Origin: Thermoleophilaceae bacterium
GTDB taxonomy: Bacteria > Actinomycetota > Thermoleophilia > Solirubrobacterales > JACPNS01
DNA: 12,289 bases
Reading direction: 5' to 3'
Assembly (NCBI GenBank): GCA_016463365.1
Contig: JAEMRJ010000066.1
Coordinates: 1-12,289, forward strand
The notes under the pieces were generated by a model that was given only the letters and a program-made list of their open reading frames with translations, searched no databases and was not told the origin of the DNA. How positions within the stretch are numbered: position 1 is the first letter of the stretch; the number at the start of each line of letters is the position of its first letter. Shown here piece after piece: positions 1 to 6,244 of the stretch. Position numbers and translations under genes: made by a program.

Positions 1-905
1 GCGATGTCGTGCATCACGTAGACGCGCTCGATGCCGGCGCAGGTCTGGCCCATGTTGGCGAATCCGCCCCAGGCTGCTCCGCCGACCGCGTGGTCGAGGT
101 TGGCGTCAGACAGAACGATCATCGGGTCCTTGCCGCCGAGCTCCAGAGTGATTCCCTTGAGCTGCTTGGCGCAGTCCTGGGCGATCGAACGACCGACCTC
201 TACTGAACCCGTGAAGAAGATCTTGCCCACGCCCGGGTCGTCGACCATCGCCTGGCCGACGCGGCCGCCGCCGTGCACGGTGCGCATCAGGCCCTCGGGA
301 AGTCCGGCCTCGTCGAACACTTCCTGGATCATCTGACCGATCAGGCAGGTCAGCGACGCCGGCTTGAAGATGACGCCGTTGCCGGCCATCAGGGCGGTTG
401 CGATCTCGTCGAGTGCGAGCAGCCACGGGTAGTTCCACGGGCTGATCACGCCGATCACGCCGATCGGCTGGTAGTGGAACTTCATCTTGCGCGTCTTCAG
501 GAACAGCTGCTCAGAAGGGATCTTCTCGTCGCTGAGCACCTTCGCGGCGTTGTCGGCGGTCCACCCCAGACCGTCGACCGTTGAAAGAACTTCCATCGAG
601 TACGACTCGGTCAGCACCTTGCCCTGCTCGGCCGTGATCAGCTTTGCGATCTCGTCCTTGCGCTCGACGATCACGTCGACGGCGCGGCGCACGTAGCGCG
701 CGCGGTCATCAAATGACATCGCTGCCCAGAACGGCTGTACCTGCTTGATCTCCTGCACAACCGCGCCGACCTGCTCCGGCGTGATCGTGGGGACCGTCCC
801 GACGAGTTCGCCGGTTGCGGGGTTGAAGCTTTCAAGTGTTCCGGTCGGGGCCGTGGCCTCGCTGAATGCGTGCCTGGGGGCTGAGGGTGCGATGGTGGGT
901 TCCAT
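1..905 (-). CDS. Aldehyde dehydrogenase, GabD2-like (C-terminus cut by window edge)
   Basis: NAD(P)-dependent oxidation of an aldehyde to a carboxylate, cytosolic. About 301 N-terminal residues of an expected 480-520 are present; the rest lies left of the window. Visible family motifs are SPWNYP (155-160, with the oxyanion Asn158), FKPAS with cofactor-binding Lys181, FTGSVEVG (231-238), LELGGK with the general-base Glu255, and GQTCAG with the catalytic Cys289. The run GQTCAGIERVYV resembles the succinate-semialdehyde dehydrogenase subgroup typified by mycobacterial GabD2, but the substrate cannot be read from sequence. I chose the ATG at 905 because TTAGGA (919-914) sits 8 bases upstream; the in-frame ATG at 914 would overlap that site. 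The gene follows the DJ-1/PfpI gene by 43 bases on the same strand and is probably the last or a late gene of the rarA run. The reading frame has no stop within the window. Family assignment is firm; substrate is not. Confidence 0.93.
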   Translation of the reverse strand, partial: MEPTIAPSAPRHAFSEATAPTGTLESFNPATGELVGTVPTITPEQVGAVVQEIKQVQPFWAAMSFDDRARYVRRAVDVIVERKDEIAKLITAEQGKVLTESYSMEVLSTVDGLGWTADNAAKVLSDEKIPSEQLFLKTRKMKFHYQPIGVIGVISPWNYPWLLALDEIATALMAGNGVIFKPASLTCLIGQMIQEVFDEAGLPEGLMRTVHGGGRVGQAMVDDPGVGKIFFTGSVEVGRSIAQDCAKQLKGITLELGGKDPMIVLSDANLDHAVGGAAWGGFANMGQTCAGIERVYVMHDI

Positions 906-922
906 GACCTGCATCCTAACGG

Positions 923-947
923 CGATGCGGGTATTTCGCACGCATCG
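923..947. other. Hairpin in the DJ-1/ALDH intergenic gap
   Basis: A 7-bp inverted repeat, CGATGCG (923-929) and CGCATCG (941-947), flanks an 11-base loop in the 43-base gap between the DJ-1/PfpI stop and the aldehyde dehydrogenase start. No T-tract follows it on the minus strand, so it does not look like an intrinsic terminator. It might be an mRNA processing or stability element, an operator, or chance. Confidence 0.3.
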
Positions 948-948
948 T

Positions 949-1587
949 CTAACTGGCGCTGCCGCGCGCGACCTGCGCGGCCCGCACCAGGCGGACGATC
1001 TCCGGGTCTGCCTTCTCGGGCGAACCACTGTCAAACGGCGGCTGCGGGTCGTATTCGATGTACAGCTGGATCGCCTGTGCGAGGTCGTCGCCGTGAATCT
1101 TCCGCGCGAGTTCGAGCGCCATGTCTATTCCGGAGGAGACGCCGGCGGCGGTGACGTACTTGTCGCTGAAGACAACTCGCTCCGAGGTCGGGTTGGCACC
1201 GAGCTTTTCGAGCAGGTCGCGAACCATCCAGTGCGTGGTTGCCGGGCGGCCGTCGAGCAGCCCAGCTGCGGCGAGCACGAGCGAGCCGGTGCAGACCGAA
1301 GTCGTCCACGTGGTGGTGTGGTCGATCTTGCGAACCCACTCGAGTGTCGGCTCGTGCTTGATCAGTCGGCGCGTGCCGTGGCCGCCCGGGACGAGCAGGA
1401 TGTCAGCGGTTTCCACCTCGTCGTACCTGGCAGCCACATCAATCTTGATGCCCGTGCTCTCAGCGGTGATCGAATCGTCCGGGGTGACGTAGACGAACTC
1501 GACCTCCGGGAAATTGCCCAGGACCTCGAGCGGGCCGAAGAGATCCAGTGCCGTCAACCCGTCGAAGACGAGCGCGGCGATCTTCAC
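949..1587 (-). CDS. DJ-1/PfpI family protein, isonitrile hydratase-like
   Basis: A 212-residue single-domain member of the class I glutamine-amidotransferase-like DJ-1/PfpI superfamily, cytosolic. The conserved acidic residue lies in DLFGPLEVL (Glu21), and the nucleophile elbow is SVCTGS with Cys99, followed by LAAAGLLDGRPATTHW. That extended block is characteristic of the isonitrile hydratase (InhA) group and of the N-terminal domain of AraC-type DJ-1 regulators; here there is no HTH domain, so an enzyme is more likely. Possible activities are isonitrile hydration or another carbonyl or amide chemistry; the substrate is not determined. The start is GTG at 1587, whose bases overlap the TGA stop of the upstream SDR gene (GTGA, 1584-1587), which suggests coupling by termination-reinitiation. 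The aldehyde dehydrogenase follows 43 bases after the stop. Family call is firm, the enzymatic label tentative. Confidence 0.9.
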   Translation of the reverse strand: MKIAALVFDGLTALDLFGPLEVLGNFPEVEFVYVTPDDSITAESTGIKIDVAARYDEVETADILLVPGGHGTRRLIKHEPTLEWVRKIDHTTTWTTSVCTGSLVLAAAGLLDGRPATTHWMVRDLLEKLGANPTSERVVFSDKYVTAAGVSSGIDMALELARKIHGDDLAQAIQLYIEYDPQPPFDSGSPEKADPEIVRLVRAAQVARGSAS

Positions 1588-2414
1588 AGTCCGACCAGCT
1601 TCTCCGACTCGGTCCAGAGTGCGTCCTGAATCGATTCGCTTCTGGCCTGCTTGTTCTCGCGTCCGTTCGCCTTGTGGCGCATGAAGAAGACGCCGTTGAC
1701 TGCTTCGCGCGGTTCGCGGCTGACGAGGTCGATGATCGGCGTCGCGCCCTGTTCATTGCTGATCATGATGCGGTTGGACACGGGATTGTTGTAGGCCATC
1801 CGCACGAACAAGGAGTCGCGGCCGAACTCGCTCTGCACGATGCCCGGGTGCAGCGCTGCAGAGATGAAGTTCTCGTCAGCCCACTTACGCGCGATCCCGC
1901 GGGTGAAGAGGATGTTCATCAGCTTGCTCGTGCCGTAGGCGAGGTTCTCGAGCTTGTGACTGTCGAGGTGGCCCATGAAGACGTGGCCCCAGTTGTTGGC
2001 CATGCTTGAGGTGTTGATGATTCTCCGCTCGTCGCTGTTGAGCAGATTCGGCTTCAGGAGGTTGGTGAGCAGGAATGGTGAGAGGTGGTTGATCTGGAAG
2101 TTGGGTTCGTGGTTGTCCTTGGTCTTGTGCCTCACCTTGAAGATCCCGCCGGCATTGTTTGCCAGCACGTCGATTTTCGGTGCGACTGCGGCGATCTCTT
2201 CGGCCAGGCGGCGGACCTGCGCGAACTCGGCGAAGTCTGCGATCAGCAGCGGACTCCCGAGTTCGTCGGCAACACGCTTGGTCTTCTCGGGATTGCGGCC
2301 GGTGATGATCACATTGGCGCCCTGGTCTTTGAGGGCGCGCGCGGCGACGGCGCCGATGCCGTCGCTCGCTCCGGTGATGACGATCGTCTTGCCTTCGACG
2401 CTTGCGTTGCTCAA
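1584..2414 (-). CDS. Short-chain dehydrogenase/reductase, retinol-dehydrogenase-like
   Basis: A 276-residue NAD(P)-dependent oxidoreductase of the classical SDR family, cytosolic. The glycine-rich dinucleotide motif TGASDGIG (14-21) is followed by Arg40 at the end of beta-2 (TGRN), which tends to favour NADP(H). NNAG is at 86-89, the catalytic serine at 136/137 in NTSS, and YGTSK gives Tyr160 and Lys164. NFQINHLSPFLLTNLL and the long C-terminal part resemble retinol-dehydrogenase/WWOX-like SDRs; the actual substrate is unknown. The start codon is TTG at 2414, supported by AAGGA (2423-2419) just upstream and by the 4-base TTGA overlap with the rarA stop. Its own TGA overlaps the GTG of the DJ-1 gene. 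Both overlaps argue for a single coupled transcript. Confidence 0.93.
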   Translation of the reverse strand: MSNASVEGKTIVITGASDGIGAVAARALKDQGANVIITGRNPEKTKRVADELGSPLLIADFAEFAQVRRLAEEIAAVAPKIDVLANNAGGIFKVRHKTKDNHEPNFQINHLSPFLLTNLLKPNLLNSDERRIINTSSMANNWGHVFMGHLDSHKLENLAYGTSKLMNILFTRGIARKWADENFISAALHPGIVQSEFGRDSLFVRMAYNNPVSNRIMISNEQGATPIIDLVSREPREAVNGVFFMRHKANGRENKQARSESIQDALWTESEKLVGL

Positions 2415-3745
2415 CTTTTCCTTCTTTCTCTGGCGGCACGGAGGCGCTCGGCCATTGCGGCCTCGTGGCCGCGGTCGCTTGGAGAATAGAACTGCTCATT
2501 CACGCTTTCGGGCAGCAGGCGCTGGGCGCTCAGCTGATCGGGGCGGTCGTGCGGATAGTCGTAGTCCTCGCCCTGACCGAGCTCCTCGGCGCCGGGGACG
2601 TTGCTGTCCTGAATTGATCGCGGCGGCGCGGCGAGTCCGTTCTTTCGGACGTGGCTCGCGGCGGCGTCGCCGGCCAGATAGGCGCGGTTCGAGCGCGGCG
2701 CGAGTGCCAGGTACGTCGCTGCCTGGCTGAGGTTGATGCGCGCCTCGGGCAGGCCGACGTAGTCGAGCGCCTGGGCCGCTGCCATCGCCAGCGGCAGCGC
2801 CTGCGGGTCGGCGTTGCCGACGTCCTCGCTGGCGAAGATCACCATGCGGCGGGCGATGAACTTGGGGTCCTCGCCGCCTTCGAGCATCGCGTGCATGTAA
2901 TAGAGCGCGGCGTCGGGGTCGCTGCCGCGCATCGACTTGATGAACGCCGACGCGTAGTTGTAGTGCTTGTCTCCGCCCTTGTCGTAGAGCACCGCGCGCT
3001 GCTGCATCGCGTCTTCGGCGCGGGTGAGATCGATCGTTGTTGCGTTCTGGGCCTGGGCTGCCTGGGCCGCTGTTTCGAGCGCGGTCAGTGCGGTGCGGGC
3101 GTCGCCGGAAGAACGTTTGGCGACCAGGTCAAGAGCCTCGGGGGCGATTTCGTAGGTGCCTTTCAGCCCGCGCGGGTCGGTGATCGCCTTTTCGAGCAGA
3201 CTGCGGACATCTCTTTCGGTGAGCGGCTCGAGGACGTAGAGCCTCGTGCGGCTGAGCAGCGCGCCGTTGACCTCGAAGTACGGATTTTCGGTGGTCGCGC
3301 CGATCAGGATGATCGCGCCGTCTTCGACCGCCGGCAGCAGCGCGTCCTGTTGAGCCTTGTTGAAGCGGTGGATCTCGTCCAGGAAGTAGATCGTGCGGCG
3401 GTTGTTGATCTTCAGCCGCTCGCGGGCGGCGGCGATTGCCTTGACGGCGTCGGGTCGGCCGACGACGACGGCGCTGTGTTCTTCGATGTGGGCGTCGGCG
3501 GCCTGGGCGACCAGGCGGGCGATGGTCGTCTTGCCCGTACCCGGCGGGCCGTAGAGGATCATCGAATGTGGGGCCTTGCCGGTCAGCGCCTCATGCAGCG
3601 CCTGGCCGGGCTGGAGCAGGTGCGACTGCCCGACCAGATCGTCGATTGACCGCGGCCGCATGCGCGCGGCCAGGGGCTCCGCGCCGGTGCTGGTCGCAGC
3701 GCCGGTCTGCGGCGGCTGAGCTTCAAATAGTTGATCCGGAGTCAT
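2411..3745 (-). CDS. rarA: Replication-associated recombination protein A (RarA/MgsA AAA+ ATPase)
   Basis: A 444-residue AAA+ ATPase related to clamp-loader subunits, known in the family to act at stalled replication forks. Walker A GPPGTGKT is at 66-73, Walker B FLDE at 121-124 followed by IHRFNKAQQD, and sensor 1 is GATTENP near residue 154. The second half carries the family's tetramerisation region, with the signatures HYNYASAFIKSMRGSDPDAA, FIARRMVIFASEDVGNADP and AYLA, so the protein appears full length. An upstream in-frame TTG at 3763 exists, but the ATG at 3745 is preceded by a strong AGGGGGT ribosome site (3756-3750) about 5 bases away, so I chose the ATG. It heads a leftward cluster: its TGA overlaps the TTG of the SDR gene. 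Companionship with SDR, DJ-1 and aldehyde dehydrogenase genes is unusual and may reflect a common stress response. Identification is secure. Confidence 0.96.
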   Translation of the reverse strand: MTPDQLFEAQPPQTGAATSTGAEPLAARMRPRSIDDLVGQSHLLQPGQALHEALTGKAPHSMILYGPPGTGKTTIARLVAQAADAHIEEHSAVVVGRPDAVKAIAAARERLKINNRRTIYFLDEIHRFNKAQQDALLPAVEDGAIILIGATTENPYFEVNGALLSRTRLYVLEPLTERDVRSLLEKAITDPRGLKGTYEIAPEALDLVAKRSSGDARTALTALETAAQAAQAQNATTIDLTRAEDAMQQRAVLYDKGGDKHYNYASAFIKSMRGSDPDAALYYMHAMLEGGEDPKFIARRMVIFASEDVGNADPQALPLAMAAAQALDYVGLPEARINLSQAATYLALAPRSNRAYLAGDAAASHVRKNGLAAPPRSIQDSNVPGAEELGQGEDYDYPHDRPDQLSAQRLLPESVNEQFYSPSDRGHEAAMAERLRAARERRKS

Positions 3746-3749
3746 GCGT

Positions 3750-3756
3750 ACCCCCT
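3750..3756 (-). promoter_or_regulatory. Ribosome binding site deciding the rarA start
   Basis: AGGGGGT on the minus strand lies 4-5 bases before the ATG at 3745. It falls inside the coding sequence if translation began at the upstream TTG (3763), so it argues for the ATG. Confidence 0.7.
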
Positions 3757-3797
3757 GATTCAACCGAAGTCAAAGGTCAACCAGTCCATCCCAAGCC

Positions 3798-3820
3798 AAA
3801 AAGTGCTGCAAGGTTGCAGC
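3798..3820 (-). terminator. Probable intrinsic terminator of the MBL-fold gene
   Basis: Read on the minus strand, the hairpin GCTGCA-ACCT-TGCAGC (3820-3805) is followed after two bases by TTTTT (3802-3798). It sits about 43 bases past the stop of the metallo-beta-lactamase-fold gene and before rarA, where a transcript end is expected. The stem is short (6 bp, or 7 with a 2-base loop) but GC-rich, and the neighbouring repeat copy could form a second, alternative stem. Confidence 0.5.
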
Positions 3821-3852
3821 TTTGCAGCGCTGCAAGGTTGCAGCTTTGCAGC
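3805..3852. repeat. Perfect 24-bp tandem repeat (two copies) with nested palindromes
   Basis: Two identical, directly abutting 24-bp units (3805-3828 and 3829-3852). Each unit is GCTGCAAGGTTGCAGC followed by TTTGCAGC, so it contains the inverted repeat GCTGCAA/TTGCAGC, and the junction of the units makes a perfect 14-bp palindrome, TTGCAGCGCTGCAA. The array lies wholly in the intergenic gap, ten bases past the stop of the metallo-beta-lactamase-fold gene. The left-most hairpin plus a T-run forms a terminator-like structure. It may be a duplicated terminator stem, a repeat-family element or a protein-binding array. Confidence 0.95.
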
Positions 3853-3862
3853 AAGAAACCGC

Positions 3863-4681
3863 TCAGGTAAGGGCTTTCTCTCGGGAGAGGTTCAGCCACT
3901 CTCCGATTGCTGGGAAGGCGAGCTCGACTTCGCGGGATTCCGCTGCGGCGCGCAGGCGGGCCTCGGCGTCGGGGATCGGGCGGTAGAGCTGTTCGTGCTC
4001 GTAGGTGCGGGTGAAGTGCATCGGTAGGAGCCGGCCCGCGCCCAGGGCGTAGGCGGCGTCGACTGCCTGCTCCGGCGTGAGATCGACCGGCCAGTCGACG
4101 GGCGGCTGGTTGAACGGGAACTCGATCGAGACTCCGTTTGCGGCCAGGCACACGACGTCGGGCGCCCCGTGCTCGGCGGCGATGTCCCACCAGTAGGCGT
4201 GCCACATCGTGTCGCCGCAGTGCAGCACGGATTCGTCGCCGGCCGACACAAGCCAGGCCACCTGCTCGGCGCCCACGCCATCGACTGACTTGCACGCGGT
4301 TGCCGTCAACGTGCCGATTTGCAGGGATTCTCCGGCAGAAAGCGTCAGGCGATCGACTCGGAGCGCGGTCAGCTCATCCTCGTACTGACCAACCGCAAAC
4401 TGCTGCATCGGCGAATTGAAACGGTTGCGCTCAGGGCCGGCGACCACTCCACCGGGCTCAACCGCTGCGGCGATCGCCTCAGGATCGGCGTGATCGCGGT
4501 GAAGGTGGGTGAGCAGCGCAGCATCGAGCGAGCCCGGCTCAAGTCGCACAAGTTCATCGCGGAACTCTTCCTCGCCCCAGAACTCTTCAAAGAATCCCAG
4601 CGTCGCGATGTAGTCAATCGCCAGCCGAGAACCCTCATGTTCGATCTCCACTCCAGCCCAACCAAGTCGTCGAATGCGCAT
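3863..4681 (-). CDS. Metallo-beta-lactamase-fold metal-dependent hydrolase, UlaG-like
   Basis: A 272-residue single-domain MBL-fold protein, cytosolic. The hallmark HxHxDH motif is THLHRDHAD (His59, His61, Asp63, His64). The later ligands are Asp157 in HCGDTMW and His222 in LPMHF. The overall pattern (LGWAGVEIE, LAIDY, HCGDT, LPMHF) is that of the UlaG/YtkL-type 'L-ascorbate-6-phosphate lactonase-like' hydrolases; the substrate is unknown. The histidine usually found in the strand before GDT (a V-A-x-x-H pattern) appears to be Ser132 here (TATACKSVDG), so the metal site may differ. The start is the ATG at 4681, because GAGG (4692-4689) is 7 bases upstream; the in-frame TTG at 4687 would lie almost on top of that site. 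It is divergent from the TetR gene across 54 bases holding an operator-like palindrome, so it is probably under TetR control. Confidence 0.9.
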   Translation of the reverse strand: MRIRRLGWAGVEIEHEGSRLAIDYIATLGFFEEFWGEEEFRDELVRLEPGSLDAALLTHLHRDHADPEAIAAAVEPGGVVAGPERNRFNSPMQQFAVGQYEDELTALRVDRLTLSAGESLQIGTLTATACKSVDGVGAEQVAWLVSAGDESVLHCGDTMWHAYWWDIAAEHGAPDVVCLAANGVSIEFPFNQPPVDWPVDLTPEQAVDAAYALGAGRLLPMHFTRTYEHEQLYRPIPDAEARLRAAAESREVELAFPAIGEWLNLSREKALT

Positions 4682-4688
4682 AACCAAG

Positions 4689-4692
4689 CCTC
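4689..4692 (-). promoter_or_regulatory. Ribosome binding site deciding the MBL-fold gene start
   Basis: GAGG on the minus strand with a 7-base spacer to the ATG at 4681. It leaves only one base before the alternative TTG at 4687, which favours the ATG. Confidence 0.55.
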
Positions 4693-4702
4693 ATTTCATC
4701 AA

Positions 4703-4724
4703 TTAGCGTACGAGCGTGCGCTAA
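4703..4724. promoter_or_regulatory. Probable TetR operator between divergent TetR and MBL-fold genes
   Basis: A 22-bp near-palindrome with outer half-sites TTAGCG (4703-4708) and CGCTAA (4719-4724); 18 of 22 positions match the reverse complement. It is centred in the 54-base gap between the divergent start codons (4681 and 4736). A -10-like TAAACT (4722-4727) overlaps its right arm, 8 bases before the TetR ATG, so a bound repressor could block both directions. Size, symmetry and position fit TetR-family autoregulation. Confidence 0.7.
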
Positions 4725-4735
4725 ACTATCAGGCA

Positions 4736-5305
4736 ATGGCGAGAAAGTCAAGAGAAGAAGCTGAGCGCACGCGCGCCGCGGTGATCGACAGTGCATTTGC
4801 GCTCGGCGCGGCGGAAGGCCTTGAGAACCTGAGCATCGCCCGTATCGCCGATCACCTTTCGATGAGCAAGAGCGGCGTCGCAGGCCACTTCGACAGCAAG
4901 TCCGACCTGCAGCTCGCCGCCGTGAACCACGCGATGAGCGATTTCATGGCCAACGTCTGGGCGCCCAACGCCAGCTTCAAGCCGGGCAGGCGCCGCCTGC
5001 GCGCGGTGATGATCAGCTGGCTCGCGTATTCACAGAGCCGCCACGACTACGGCGGCTGCTTCATCACTGCCGCGTCGATCGAGTTCGATGACCGGCCAGG
5101 TCCCGTGCGCGACCGGCTTCAAGAAGGCTGGCGCTCGTGGATGAACCTGCTTGCAACCGACGCAAAGGTCGATGGCATGAACGGAGCGCGGACGGTTTTC
5201 AAGCTCCACGCCCTTGTCACCGAGGCGATGTGGATGAATCAACTCTTCGGCGACGATCGGGGTTGGAAGATCGCCCGCGCCGAGGTCGACGAGATCCTCA
5301 GCTAG
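4736..5305 (+). CDS. TetR/AcrR family transcriptional regulator
   Basis: A 189-residue one-component repressor. The N-terminal DNA-binding domain includes VIDSAFALGAAEGLENLSIARIADHL and the helix-turn-helix around residues 33-55 (IARIADHLSMSKSGVAGHF, followed by SKSDL), the standard TetR signature. The C-terminal ligand domain includes GGCFITAASIEFDD, a pattern seen in one common group of actinobacterial TetR C-terminal domains. The reading frame stays open far upstream, but that part is antisense to the neighbouring hydrolase; the ATG at 4736 begins the typical basic MARKSREEAERTRAAV tail, with only a weak AGG upstream. The palindrome at 4703-4724 is its likely operator, governing itself and the divergent hydrolase gene. 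Its TAG stop shares CTAG (5302-5305) with the stop of the convergent glycosylase gene. The ligand is unknown. Confidence 0.93.
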   Translation: MARKSREEAERTRAAVIDSAFALGAAEGLENLSIARIADHLSMSKSGVAGHFDSKSDLQLAAVNHAMSDFMANVWAPNASFKPGRRRLRAVMISWLAYSQSRHDYGGCFITAASIEFDDRPGPVRDRLQEGWRSWMNLLATDAKVDGMNGARTVFKLHALVTEAMWMNQLFGDDRGWKIARAEVDEILS

Positions 5306-6147
5306 AAAAGCCCTGACTGGCCCGGCCCGGGCCGCGGCGGCTCATCCGGGTTGCCGGCGGGAACTTCGCGTGGCGGCGGCACCATGCGCGCTGCCTCCAT
5401 CCCGTCCAGCGGATCGGCGTAGTCGCCGGCGAAGGTCGCCGGCGAAGGCGCTGAGGCAGCTGTCTCCGACGAGTCGGCGAATTCGGCGGGGAGGTCGTCC
5501 CCTCCGGTACCGCTCAGCGTCAAGCCATCCGGCCCGCCGGAAATCCCGCCCGATCGAGCACGCAGCTGATCGCGCCCCGTCTCGCGCACCTTCTCAACCA
5601 GCGAAGGCAGCTGAGCAAAATCGGCAAACACGGTCGACCGCAGCCCGCCGTTGTAGAGCGCGGCGGCCGGGTGGTACACCGGCAGATAGACCTGCCCGTC
5701 CTTCAGACGGGCCTCGCCGTGAATCTCTGAAATGCGCCGGCCAGGCAGAAACCGCTCCATCGCATGACGACCCAGAAGCACGATCACGTCCGGGTCGACG
5801 GCAGAAATCTGCTCCTCAAGCCACGGCCAGTGGTGCGCGGCCTCATCTGGAAGCGGATCGCGATTGCCCGGAGGACGGGCTTTCAGTACGTTGGCGACAA
5901 AAACGGACTCGCGCGAGAGCGACACCGATGCCAGCAGCTCATCGAGCAATTTGCCGGCCGCACCGACGAACGGAATGCCCTGTGCGTCCTCGTTCTTGCC
6001 CGGCGCCTCGCCGATCAGCATCACGGCAGCCGAAGGATCGCCGTTGCCCGGCACCAGCTGCGTACAGGTGGTGCACGGCTCGAATCCACACGCCTCAGAC
6101 TTGTGCGCGAGGATTTCAGCCGAGATTTCTTCGATCGAACGTGCCAT
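5302..6147 (-). CDS. Uracil-DNA glycosylase, family 4-like, with altered Fe-S ligands and long C-terminal tail
   Basis: A 281-residue base-excision repair enzyme expected to remove uracil from DNA. Family 4 features: GEAPG (46-50), [16 protein letters not shown] (57-72), [13 protein letters not shown] (86-98), VIVLLG (121-126) and YHPAA (158-162). In characterised family 4 enzymes such as the Thermus protein, a 4Fe-4S cluster is held by four cysteines. Here the first pair is present (Cys25, Cys28, in CTTC, with an extra Cys20), but the third position (normally KCRPP) is Ala90 and the fourth appears to be His106. Residues 195-275 are Gly/Pro/Asp/Ser-rich and look disordered, and the protein ends QSGLF, similar to the bacterial beta-clamp-binding pentapeptide QL[SD]LF. 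The start is the ATG at 6147; the ribosome site is weak and a TAGGTT (6165-6160) lies 12 bases upstream. Convergent with TetR; the stop codons overlap. The superfamily is sure; cluster status and specificity (UDG or UdgX-like) are not. Confidence 0.9.
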   Translation of the reverse strand: MARSIEEISAEILAHKSEACGFEPCTTCTQLVPGNGDPSAAVMLIGEAPGKNEDAQGIPFVGAAGKLLDELLASVSLSRESVFVANVLKARPPGNRDPLPDEAAHHWPWLEEQISAVDPDVIVLLGRHAMERFLPGRRISEIHGEARLKDGQVYLPVYHPAAALYNGGLRSTVFADFAQLPSLVEKVRETGRDQLRARSGGISGGPDGLTLSGTGGDDLPAEFADSSETAASAPSPATFAGDYADPLDGMEAARMVPPPREVPAGNPDEPPRPGPGQSGLF

Positions 6148-6213
6148 CAGACTCGGTTCAACCTACCGGAGCGTCGGTTACTTGCGGTCAATTGTGCTTC
6201 AAGACGTCGCAAA

Positions 6214-6231
6214 CGGCAAGGCCCGTTGCCG
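6214..6231. promoter_or_regulatory. Palindrome in the glycosylase/membrane-protein intergenic gap
   Basis: CGGCAA (6214-6219) and TTGCCG (6226-6231) form a 6-bp inverted repeat with a 6-base spacer, ending just before a -10-like TAGATT (6233-6238) that is 6 bases from the GTG start of the membrane-protein gene. Its position inside the expected -35/-10 region suggests an operator. No dedicated regulator gene is adjacent. Confidence 0.3.
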
Positions 6232-6244
6232 ATAGATTGAACTC

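Noticed and set aside
745..1629. 294-codon open frame on the plus strand
   Set aside because: Antisense to the aldehyde dehydrogenase start and the DJ-1/PfpI gene; no recognisable domain.
2651..3649. 332-codon open frame on the plus strand
   Set aside because: It lies entirely antisense to rarA, whose Walker A, Walker B and sensor motifs are clear. The translation shows no family motif and the composition expected of a GC-rich shadow frame.
3746..3797. Promoter or SOS box for rarA
   Set aside because: TTGACC and TTGACT occur on the minus strand, but no -10 at proper spacing and no LexA-type palindrome is visible, so no site is called.
3805..3852. CRISPR-like array
   Set aside because: The two repeats abut with no spacer, only two copies exist, and no cas gene is near.
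4319..4735. Upstream extension of the TetR reading frame
   Set aside because: Open in frame, but antisense to the MBL-fold gene and across the operator; TetR proteins normally begin near the MARKSREEAERTR tail at 4736.
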